Of a stretch of DNA of 64,000 nt, positions 35,116-42,133 are shown one piece after another. The position numbers and the translations under genes are program-made. The stretch spans positions 1 to 64,000 of the forward strand of contig DLHS01000009.1 of the NCBI GenBank assembly GCA_002483345.1, given 5' to 3'. How positions within the stretch are numbered: position 1 is the stretch's first letter; every line of letters begins with the position of its first letter. The stretch comes from Bacteroidetes bacterium UBA7662. GTDB lineage: Bacteria; Bacteroidota; Bacteroidia; UBA7662. The notes under the pieces are model-generated. The model worked only from the letters and a program-made list of their open reading frames with translations, searched no databases and was not told the origin of the DNA.

Positions 35116-35454
35116 ATGAAAAAGTTATTTGCCCTCCTGCTCCTGTCCGCCCTCGGTTTTCAGACTGCCATTGCAGGTGGCACCCTGCATGCCGAAGATG
35201 TCAGTGTTAAAAAAATGTGGTCGAAAATCGAGAAAGACCTTCGGATTCCCGCCAAAGTCATCACACTCCATGAGGGAGAGACACCTGAAGTCCACTTTAC
35301 CCTTGATTCAACCGGAAACATTCAGGTTCTGGAAATTGAAAATGCCACTCCGTTTCTGGAAAAGCAACTTCGCCGCAGCTTTGAAGATATCCGTGCTGCC
35401 GGCAACCCTTTGATGAGCGGTCAACGCTTCTCTATTCAGCTGAAACTACAATAG
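35116..35454 (+). CDS. Small secreted protein of unknown function
   Basis: A 112-aa exported protein with a clean signal peptide (MKKLFALLLLSALGFQTAIAG). The mature part has one helix followed by strands, HFTLDSTGNIQVLEIEN and FSIQLKLQ. The layout resembles the TonB C-terminal or 'energy transducer'-like small domains seen in Bacteroidota (value-of-prediction strand, helix, strand), but the match is weak. It is a single gene with its own terminator 30 nt downstream. Confidence 0.65.
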   Translation: MKKLFALLLLSALGFQTAIAGGTLHAEDVSVKKMWSKIEKDLRIPAKVITLHEGETPEVHFTLDSTGNIQVLEIENATPFLEKQLRRSFEDIRAAGNPLMSGQRFSIQLKLQ

Positions 35455-35483
35455 TTTTTTTTCATAGATCAGATTTCGCTTTG

Positions 35484-35517
35484 GCGGACCAGTCGGGAGA
35501 TAGGTCCGCTTTTTTTT
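35484..35517 (+). terminator. Rho-independent terminator after the small secreted protein
   Basis: The stem GCGGACC (35484-35490) / GGTCCGC (35503-35509) with a 12-nt loop is followed by eight T residues. A TTTTCATAG sequence just upstream resembles the start of the two repeated terminators at 18220 and 36588. Confidence 0.85.
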
Positions 35518-35523
35518 GCCATT

Positions 35524-35549
35524 AAAAAACCCCGGCGAAAGCACGGGGT
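35524..35549 (-). terminator. Terminator of the 27-aa membrane protein gene
   Basis: On the minus strand the stem ACCCCG / CGGGGT with a 9-nt loop is followed by TTTTTT. It lies 6 nt after the stop codon of the tiny ORF at 35556-35639, which supports that ORF as an expressed gene. Confidence 0.75.
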
Positions 35550-35555
35550 AGAAGA

Positions 35556-35639
35556 TTAATGTGGTTCCTTGGTGTAATAAGTGAGGGCGAACACAAAGCC
35601 ACCCAAGGCCAATACTGCAAAAATTATCCAGCCGATCAT
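35556..35639 (-). CDS. 27-aa single-pass membrane peptide
   Basis: An open frame of 28 codons: a start ATG at 35639, then a strongly hydrophobic segment (MIGWIIFAVLALGG and FVFALTYY), then a polar TKEPH end. This is one membrane-spanning helix with a short charged tail. It is too short for standard gene callers. Support comes from the consistent membrane-protein character and from a strong terminator placed just after the stop. Small proteins of this form often serve as subunits of respiratory oxidases or other membrane complexes, but no such gene is adjacent. The function is unknown. Confidence 0.55.
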   Translation of the reverse strand: MIGWIIFAVLALGGFVFALTYYTKEPH

Positions 35640-35693
35640 AGTTTGAGGTTTACCGCTAAGGTAAGTCAATAGCCCGGCTTATGCAAGCATGGC

Positions 35694-36049
35694 CTAAACG
35701 GCTGCTCTTTTGGTATTCAACCAGCGAAACATATACCAAAACATTACGAGCAACATCAGCAGGCTTAAGGCAATACCCGCAAAGCTTTTCCCGGCCATTC
35801 CAGACAACCCCGGATACACCCCCCACAAACCTGCATATCCCACCAGCACCAGCCAGCGGGCCATCCACACCCCGCTACCCCGGTAAGTTTGCCGGGTGCC
35901 TGCATAAATAAGTACGAAAGCCAGTGGCAGACTGACAAAAAAAAGGGATAGGTTTGAGTAGCTCCAAACAGGGCACCGGCCTGCAACAGCATACTCAGGC
36001 CAAACATCCAAAGACCGGGGGCTTTAAGGTCTAAACCATTTCTGAACAT
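35694..36049 (-). pseudogene. Membrane protein gene split by a frameshift in a T8 run
   Basis: Two overlapping frames together encode one small integral membrane protein of about 118 aa with some four helices. The first frame (start ATG 36049) reads MFRNGLDLKAPGLWMFG and on to TYPFF; the second continues with VSLPLAFVLIYAG to the end NTKRAAV at 35694. The switch falls in a run of eight T on the coding strand (plus-strand A8 at 35937-35944): one more T would restore a single frame. This may be a true loss of function, a homopolymer error in the assembly, or slippage during expression. The family is not recognised. Confidence 0.7.
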
Positions 36050-36201
36050 AAATCAAGTTTAGGAGGAGGGGACAATTTTCAAAGCAGAAGGCACAGTCTG
36101 CCAGCCCCGAACTGTGGTCGTTTTCCTCAGAATGTGGCATATAGCGCCAGTTAAGCAACAGATAATCTTCGTTTCATGCCAGAAAACAGCATTTTTTAAA
36201 C

Positions 36202-36217
36202 TGGCACAACCTTTTCA
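36202..36217 (+). promoter_or_regulatory. Possible sigma-54 promoter (-24/-12)
   Basis: TGGCACA at 36202, then 4 nt, then TTTCA resembles the sigma-54 consensus TGGCACG-N4-TTGCW. The -24 half is exact at TGGCAC; the -12 half has T in place of the important G. It lies about 36 nt upstream of the PepSY-like gene, next to a sigma-54 activator gene. Confidence 0.3.
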
Positions 36218-36253
36218 ATAGGGTAATCAAACATACACTTAATCATATTTATC

Positions 36254-36574
36254 ATGAAAAAAGTACTCTTGATTGCCGCCCTGTTTACTGCCACTACAGC
36301 GGTTGCTTTTGCGCAGACCGCCCCGGGCATCAACAACGAACCCACCGCACAGCCTGTGTCGGAAGGCGAGGATAAAAGCAAAAAAATCGAATTCAGCGCG
36401 CTTCCTGAAGCCGTTCAAACTGCCTTCAAAGCCAGCACGCACAAAGATTCACCGGTAAAAGAAGTGTTTGAAGTAACCAAGACGGATGGCAACATTTACA
36501 AAATTGTTGTGGACGTCAAGGGTACTGCTACCACTTTGAAATACAACGCCAAAGGCGAATTATTGAAAGATTAA
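36254..36574 (+). CDS. Small exported PepSY-like protein
   Basis: A 106-aa protein with a signal peptide ending AFAQT. After a disordered acidic linker, the mature domain (IEFSALPEAVQTAFKAS, then VKEVFEVTKTDGNIYKIVVDVKG and LKYNAKGELLKD) follows the pattern of the PepSY-like beta-lactamase-inhibitor family of Bacteroidota (helix, then beta hairpin). These are periplasmic and of unknown function. It is a single gene with a terminator 35 nt downstream. The sigma-54 response regulator begins just after. Confidence 0.7.
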   Translation: MKKVLLIAALFTATTAVAFAQTAPGINNEPTAQPVSEGEDKSKKIEFSALPEAVQTAFKASTHKDSPVKEVFEVTKTDGNIYKIVVDVKGTATTLKYNAKGELLKD

Positions 36575-36587
36575 AGCTAGGTATAGC

Positions 36588-36640
36588 TTTTCATAGGTTT
36601 AGTTGGTTAACCCCGCGGCTGTGAAGTAGCGGGGTTTTTT
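36588..36640 (+). terminator. Rho-independent terminator, copy 2 of a conserved element
   Basis: The stem AACCCCGC / GCGGGGTT (36609-36636) with a conserved loop GCTGTGAAG is followed by a T-tract. The 5' flank repeats the flank of the terminator at 18220-18274. A 7-bp hairpin (AAAGCTA / TAGCTTT) precedes it. Confidence 0.82.
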
Positions 36641-36691
36641 GTTTTTGGAATTAGACCCGGCTTTTTTAGGTTAGAGGGACAAAGCCCCGCC

Positions 36692-38047
36692 ATGCCCCGC
36701 ATACTCCTTGTTGAAGACGACATCCTTTTTTCAGATTTGCTGCAACAATACCTTGTAAAAAAGGGTTTTGAGGTGGTTTGTGCCGCTACCGGCCGACAGG
36801 CGCTCAGGGCGCAGGCGGATAAATCCTTTGAGCTGGCATTACTGGATTACCGGCTACCCGACACCAATGGGCTGGATTTGTTACGGCAGCTCAGACAATC
36901 GGCGCCCGCTATGCCAGTATTGTTAATGACTGCCTATTCCGACATCCGTCTGGCCATTGAGGCCATGAAAATGGGGGCTTCTGATTATATCATCAAGCCT
37001 ATCCATCAGGAAGAATTGCTGCACGGTATACAATCTGCCCTGCCTGATGAAAAAAACGCCCGACCATCGGCAGGTAGCAGTCCTAAGGCGAGCCACCCGG
37101 CCTCTTTTGTGAAGGGGCAGTCGGCCAGATCCAGGGAGGTGCAGGAGATGTTAAGCCTGGTGTCTCCCACACCCATTTCTGTCATTATCCTCGGTGAAAG
37201 TGGTACAGGAAAGGAGTATGCAGCAAGGTTTATTCACCAGAACAGCAAAAGATCCGACAAGCCATTCGTCGCCATTGACTGTGGTGCATTGGGGGAAGAG
37301 CTGGCTGCCAGTGAATTATTCGGGCATCTTAAAGGTGCCTTCACAGGGGCTATGACAGACAAAACAGGTGTCTTTGAACATGCAAACGGAGGCACGCTCT
37401 TCCTCGATGAAATCGGTAATCTTTCCTACGAAATTCAGGTGATGCTGTTGCGCGTCTTACAGGAAAAACAACTGAGACGCATAGGAGAACAAAAGCTCAG
37501 GCCTGTAGATGTTCGCATCCTGGTGGCTACCAATGAAGACCTGAGAAGTGCCGTTCAGCGCGGAAATTTCCGGGAGGATTTATACCACCGGCTGAATGAA
37601 TTTACCATTTCCCTGCCCCCCCTGCGCGAGCGAAAAGATGACTTACCCCTGTTTATCAGTCATTTTCTGGCTCAGGCCAATGCAGAGCTTGAAAAAAATG
37701 TGAGCAGTTTCAGCGGAGAAGTCCTGGAAATGTTTGCCAGGTACGACTGGCCCGGGAATTTACGTGAATTCAAAAACATCATTAAACGCTGTGTACTGTT
37801 AACCGCTGGAAATGAAGTAGAAAGCCGGGTACTGCCTGATGAAATTAAACATTATCAGCCTCAGGGCCTTGCTTCGGGAGGCAATAGCAGTGATCTGTAC
37901 TCCAAAAGGGAAGAGCAGGAAATTCAACTGATACGAGAGGTACTTGAGAAAACCAGGTACAATAAAAGCAGGGCGGCGTTGCTACTGAACATCGACCGGA
38001 AAACCCTCTATGCCAAACTCAGGAAATACGGACTGGATCAGGATTGA
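36692..38047 (+). CDS. Sigma-54-dependent response regulator (NtrC family)
   Basis: A 451-aa regulator with three intact domains. The N-terminal receiver (1-115) has its phospho-acceptor D52 in LLDYRLPDTNG. The AAA+ domain has Walker A GESGTGKE at 168-175, the sigma-54 contact GAFTGA at 215-220 and Walker B GTLFLDEIG. The C-terminal Fis-type helix-turn-helix ends NKSRAALLLNIDRKTLYAKLRKYG. It should activate sigma-54 promoters when phosphorylated. The gene meets a large hybrid kinase gene tail to tail with a 10-nt overlap; that kinase is the most likely partner. Confidence 0.93.
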   Translation: MPRILLVEDDILFSDLLQQYLVKKGFEVVCAATGRQALRAQADKSFELALLDYRLPDTNGLDLLRQLRQSAPAMPVLLMTAYSDIRLAIEAMKMGASDYIIKPIHQEELLHGIQSALPDEKNARPSAGSSPKASHPASFVKGQSARSREVQEMLSLVSPTPISVIILGESGTGKEYAARFIHQNSKRSDKPFVAIDCGALGEELAASELFGHLKGAFTGAMTDKTGVFEHANGGTLFLDEIGNLSYEIQVMLLRVLQEKQLRRIGEQKLRPVDVRILVATNEDLRSAVQRGNFREDLYHRLNEFTISLPPLRERKDDLPLFISHFLAQANAELEKNVSSFSGEVLEMFARYDWPGNLREFKNIIKRCVLLTAGNEVESRVLPDEIKHYQPQGLASGGNSSDLYSKREEQEIQLIREVLEKTRYNKSRAALLLNIDRKTLYAKLRKYGLDQD

Positions 38048-40500
38048 TGCTGCAAAAAAGTACGGCAAAGCGCCAGTATCTGGTGAAGACGGGCTGTTGC
38101 CTGCCAGGGCCATGGTTCGTTGACAGGCAGGGCTTCCATCTCCCGCAGGGAGGGTGAAAATGGCAAATCAAAAAGCTGAAGCCGCGTGGCCAGCTGATGA
38201 ACCCCCTCTTGCAGGCCCCTCCGGTCAGCCGACGAAAGTGCCTGTTCCAATTGACTTAGCAGGTTCAGGGTATCCTGTTTAAACCGTTGTAAAAACGCCC
38301 CTTTGGCAGCAATATCATCCTCCAGAAACCCCGCCATGCGCTCTGTACGAATGAACAGATTGGGGAACCGGCGGAGGCTTTCTTCCCGTAGTATGCGATG
38401 CAGTTGCTCCGATTCAAAAGGTTTTTCAAGCACCCATATAATTCCTGCCCTCAGGTAATTTCTAAAATCCTCCTCCGAAACAGCTGCCGTCATCAGATAA
38501 ACAGACAGCTTTTCATCTTTAGCCAAAAGCGCGACTGCCAGTGCCGGTCCTTCCATCCCCGGGAGGCGCCGATCTGTAATGACCAGGTCAAAGTTTTGAT
38601 TTCCGGCTATTTCAAGCGCCTTTTCAGCCGAAAGGCATGCCTCCAGCAGCGCCACCCTGGGCTCCAGGAACTGCTGCATCAATTCGATGTTCAGCGGATC
38701 ATCGTCAACAATCAGCAGCCGTAAGGGGAATTGGGTTTCCGGCAGTTGTTGTTCCGTTTCCTCGGTTTCCGACATAAACAAGACAGGCAATTCGACGAGA
38801 AACGTGCTCCCTTCTCCGGGTTGACTTTCGATGGTCAGTTTCCCGTCCAGCAATGTTATCAGCTGACTCACCAGGTGCAGGCCCAGCCCTATCCCTCCTT
38901 TTGCCTGATCGGTGGCAGGGTTGTGTTGTTTATAAGCCTCGAAACCAGTCAGATCAGCGCTATCCATCCCTACTCCTGTATCGATGATCCGGAAAATCAA
39001 CTGGTCTTCGGATTTATCCACTTCCAGACAAACGCCTCCTGTCCGGGTGAATTTAACCGCATTATCAAGGAGATTGAATAAGATCTGCCGAAGCCGGTAC
39101 GGATCAGTTCTGACAGAAAAAGTGTCTGTTAAATTGGATAACAGCTCCCAATGCAGTTGTTTTTCGGTACAACGCGCCTTGTAAATCTCATCTACTTCGT
39201 CTATCAAGCCGGAAAGTGAAAACACCTCCGGCAGCAGCTGCGCTTTTCCAAGCGAGAGCTGGTTAAACTGCAACAATTGTCCGATTAAAAAGCTGAGTTG
39301 ACGGGACGACTGTTTGATGAAAGCCAGCCATCTTTTTTGCTTACCGGCAGGCGCAGCAGCCAACTGTTCTGAAAACCCGGCAATCGCCTGCAGTGGTGTT
39401 CTCAACTCATGGGAAATCCTTGACAATAACTCCTGACGGGCTTTTACCAGATCAGCCACTTTTTTCTGTTCAGCATCCAGCATTTTCTGCTGTTCGGCCG
39501 ATAACCTTAATAATTTGCGGAGATAAAGCATCAAAATCAAGCCTAAAGCCAGTCCGCAGGCACTGATCAGCGCGAGCATATTGGCCGCACTACGGGCAAG
39601 TTTGAGGGCTTGTGTGGCTCTTTTTTGCTGCTCATTCAAAAACTGGCGTTCCAGCACTTCCGTCAATCGGTTGAGTTGCATCTGAAGCAACTGACCGCTC
39701 TCCCGCAGTGATATCTCCCTTTTCTGCACGCCTGATAATAATTGGCTGTTATAGCGTCGGGCTTCCTCCAGCAGTGCCCTTACTTCGGCACGCCGGTCGG
39801 CCTGCAGGGGTTCTATTTGTAACACACTGTCTGTCAGGATTACCTCTTCCTGGCTTCCGGCCGTTGTTGTATTTCTTTTTTTACCACCAAAGAAGTCTTT
39901 GAACTGTTGCAGCAAATTCCGTTTCCCCTGCTCATCGGGTAAAACATCGTCTGTGGCTACGGGCACCTGTCGGCGTTGTATGTACCGGTCAAGCCGGATG
40001 AGAATGGTGGAATCATACCTGCCGGCGAGCACATCTTCCACTTCATTGAGCAGGGATTCCGGCATGGTAGCATCGGCCTGCGCCTCTTTGAGCCGTAGCA
40101 GGGTGCTCAACTGTTTGGTCCTTGCCGCTATCAGATAACCCATGCTATCGATAAGCATGAGGGCAGCCGTATCCGAAACCTGCATTTTTAAAGACTCCAG
40201 GTGTGTAGTCAGTCTTTTTTCACTCTCCTTAAGTTGTGCAGAAAACGGTTTATTCTTTTCCTGACCACTGAACCGGGAGGCGGTTTCCAAAGCAAGTATA
40301 TCCTCCCGCAGCGCCCGTAAAATCTGTAGTTCACTGCTTTCTACTTCGAGGGAGACAATCGCACGCTGGAGGGTGATAAACCGGTTAATACCAATACCCC
40401 CGATGACCAGGATGAGTAGCAAGGTAAAAAACAACCATCCCGCCACGGCATTCCATAGCGTAGACAATAAGTCTCTGAAGCCCCTGGTAGAATTCCGCAT
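38038..40500 (-). CDS. Hybrid histidine kinase with receiver and Hpt-like tail
   Basis: An 820-aa membrane kinase. Helix 1 is near the N-terminus (GWLFFTLLLILVIGGIG). A long periplasmic four-helix-type sensor (about 40-300, coiled-coil rich) and a second helix follow. HisKA has SRISHELRTPLQAIAGF; HATPase has NLLDNAVKF and GGIGLGLHLVSQL. The receiver holds an Asp in LVITDRRLPGMEG. The last ~100 residues are helical with a single His in VHQLATRLQLF, looking like a worn Hpt domain. The gene is convergent with the NtrC-type regulator at 36692, overlapping by 10 nt, and starts 45 nt after metF. Two-component pairing with that regulator is inferred. Confidence 0.87.
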   Translation of the reverse strand: MRNSTRGFRDLLSTLWNAVAGWLFFTLLLILVIGGIGINRFITLQRAIVSLEVESSELQILRALREDILALETASRFSGQEKNKPFSAQLKESEKRLTTHLESLKMQVSDTAALMLIDSMGYLIAARTKQLSTLLRLKEAQADATMPESLLNEVEDVLAGRYDSTILIRLDRYIQRRQVPVATDDVLPDEQGKRNLLQQFKDFFGGKKRNTTTAGSQEEVILTDSVLQIEPLQADRRAEVRALLEEARRYNSQLLSGVQKREISLRESGQLLQMQLNRLTEVLERQFLNEQQKRATQALKLARSAANMLALISACGLALGLILMLYLRKLLRLSAEQQKMLDAEQKKVADLVKARQELLSRISHELRTPLQAIAGFSEQLAAAPAGKQKRWLAFIKQSSRQLSFLIGQLLQFNQLSLGKAQLLPEVFSLSGLIDEVDEIYKARCTEKQLHWELLSNLTDTFSVRTDPYRLRQILFNLLDNAVKFTRTGGVCLEVDKSEDQLIFRIIDTGVGMDSADLTGFEAYKQHNPATDQAKGGIGLGLHLVSQLITLLDGKLTIESQPGEGSTFLVELPVLFMSETEETEQQLPETQFPLRLLIVDDDPLNIELMQQFLEPRVALLEACLSAEKALEIAGNQNFDLVITDRRLPGMEGPALAVALLAKDEKLSVYLMTAAVSEEDFRNYLRAGIIWVLEKPFESEQLHRILREESLRRFPNLFIRTERMAGFLEDDIAAKGAFLQRFKQDTLNLLSQLEQALSSADRRGLQEGVHQLATRLQLFDLPFSPSLREMEALPVNEPWPWQATARLHQILALCRTFLQHQS

Positions 40501-40545
40501 ACCTCAAGATATGGGTTGAGGCCGAAAAACCGGCTGAATTACCTC

Positions 40546-41499
40546 CTAAAATACAGCAGAAGCTATCTGCCTGGTGGCTTCACTTTTACCCATGGTATAG
40601 AAATGGAGAACGGGTGCCCCCTTGGCTTTGAGCTCTTTGCACTGTGCTATGGCCCATTCTATCCCTATTTCCTTCACCTGTTTATCATCTTTGGCTTTCT
40701 CAACAGCATCAGAAAGCGCTTCGGGTATATCGATGTGAAACACCTTCGGTAATACAGTCAGCTGTTTTTTAGTGGCAATGGGTTTGATGCCCGGAATAAT
40801 AGGTACCTCCATACCAGCTTTTCGGCATTTATCTACAAAATCAAAATATGCCTTGTTATCGAAAAACATCTGGGTGGTGATGAACTCAGCCCCTGAATCC
40901 ACTTTTTTCTTCAACCACAACATATCCGATTTCATATTGGGCGCATCCTGATGCTTTTCAGGATAACCTGCCACACCGATGCAAAAATCAGTATGAACCG
41001 GATTAACCAGGTCTTCATCCTCATATTTACCGGCATTCATACGCTTTACCTGATCCAGTAACTCAAGCGCGTTGGTATTTCCATCCAGCTCCGGAACAAA
41101 CACAGTTTCGTGTTTCAGATTATCACCCCGCAGCACCAATACATTGTCGATGCCCAGAAAGTGGAGGTCAATGAGGGCATTTTCCGTTTCTTCGCGGTTA
41201 AAACCACCACAAATCAGGTGTGGAACAGCATCAACCTTAAATTTATTCATGATAGCCGCACAGATAGCAACTGTACCCGGACGTTTACGGGTCGTGATAC
41301 GCCGGAAAGTGCCATCCGGGAGGGGTTTCATGATAAACTCTTCCCGGTGATACGTCACATCAATAAAGGGCGGATTGAACTCCATGAGGGGCTCAATACC
41401 GGCGTAAATCTGGTTGATATCCTGCCCCTTGAGCGGGGGGAGTATCTCGAAAGAGAAGAGGGTGTCTTTAGCGGTGGATATGTGGTCAGTGATTTTCAT
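40546..41499 (-). CDS. metF: 5,10-methylenetetrahydrofolate reductase
   Basis: A 317-aa FAD-dependent enzyme that makes 5-methyl-THF for methionine synthase. The N-terminal FSFEILPPLKGQ (catalytic Glu), the VDVTYH-type strand, VLRGDN, the HPDAP-like block YPEKHQDAPN and EFITTQMFFDN are all visible. Only 15 nt separate its ATG from the end of a GxxExxY repeat element, so no room remains for a promoter of its own. It lies downstream of metH on the same strand, and should depend on transcription coming through that element from the SAM riboswitch promoter. Confidence 0.95.
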   Translation of the reverse strand: MKITDHISTAKDTLFSFEILPPLKGQDINQIYAGIEPLMEFNPPFIDVTYHREEFIMKPLPDGTFRRITTRKRPGTVAICAAIMNKFKVDAVPHLICGGFNREETENALIDLHFLGIDNVLVLRGDNLKHETVFVPELDGNTNALELLDQVKRMNAGKYEDEDLVNPVHTDFCIGVAGYPEKHQDAPNMKSDMLWLKKKVDSGAEFITTQMFFDNKAYFDFVDKCRKAGMEVPIIPGIKPIATKKQLTVLPKVFHIDIPEALSDAVEKAKDDKQVKEIGIEWAIAQCKELKAKGAPVLHFYTMGKSEATRQIASAVF

Positions 41500-41514
41500 A
41501 TTTTTGGGGTTAAC

Positions 41515-42132
41515 ACGGGGGGCACGGAGGGCACGGAGCAGAGGTTACGGAGGGCACGGAGCGGAGGTTACGGAGGACACGGAGTTGCCTTTTAAAGCAC
41601 AATTCTGATGACACCTTGTTTTAGCAGCTCACAGTTAAAATTGATGAGCAACCCTACTTTGTGACGCGATAGTTTCAGATAAGTCATCAATTGCGCCTTG
41701 AACAGATTGTGTATGTGTTCTGCAGCTTTCAGTTCTATCAGAATTTTACCTTCAACCAGAAAATCTGCCCGGTAGCCACAATCAAGTCTTTCACCTTTGT
41801 ATAACATAGGGATAGGCACCTCAACCCTGAAGCCCAGATTACGCTCTGTCAGTTCTTTCATCAAAGCGACTTTGTATGCCGACTCCAGCAAACCTGGCCC
41901 GAGATTCCGGTGGACTTCAAGTGCTGCACTCCAGATTTTATCTGTTATATCACCGTGTATAAGGGTTGTCATTGCCTCTGTTTACTTCATGCCTTCTCCT
42001 TTCAAAACTCTGAATTTTATTTATTTGGTTTAAAGCTATTTTTATCAATTAACATTATATAATACAATCGCTGCAAGTCATAGGCACAATGCGCTCCGAA
42101 ACCCCCGCTCCGTGTCCTCCGTGCCCTCCGTG
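41515..42132. mobile_element. GxxExxY element with terminal inverted ACGGAGG repeats
   Basis: The left end 41515-41584 carries repeated units around GGCACGGAG and GAGGTTACG. The right end 42103-42132 carries the inverse (CCGTGTCCTCCGTGCCCTC). The outer 27 nt (41515-41541 and 42106-42132) match as inverted repeats at about 25 of 27 positions. One gene, the GxxExxY protein, lies inside. The right end falls 1 nt from the metH stop codon and the left end 15 nt from the metF start, so the unit sits exactly in the metH-metF intergenic space. I see no target-site duplication, and mobility is inferred from the shape only. Confidence 0.65.
41592..41972 (-). CDS. GxxExxY protein (PD-(D/E)XK nuclease-like)
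   Basis: A 126-aa protein of the GxxExxY family. The naming motif is G27-L-L-E30-S-A-Y33 in NLGPGLLESAY. The nuclease-like core follows: D70 in CGYRADFLVEGK and E80-L-K82 in ILIELKA, the D...ExK pattern of the PD-(D/E)XK fold. The sequence is complete. Family members are widespread, often single genes between short repeats, with no established function; DNA cleavage or repair is a guess. Here the gene is framed by inverted ACGGAGG-type repeats and lies between metH and metF in the same direction. Confidence 0.85.
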   Translation of the reverse strand: MTTLIHGDITDKIWSAALEVHRNLGPGLLESAYKVALMKELTERNLGFRVEVPIPMLYKGERLDCGYRADFLVEGKILIELKAAEHIHNLFKAQLMTYLKLSRHKVGLLINFNCELLKQGVIRIVL

Positions 42133-42133
42133 T

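Noticed and set aside
41515..41584. ACGGAGG repeats as a possible CRISPR array.
   Set aside because: Units are short, spacers are absent, and the inverse occurs on the far side of the GxxExxY gene.
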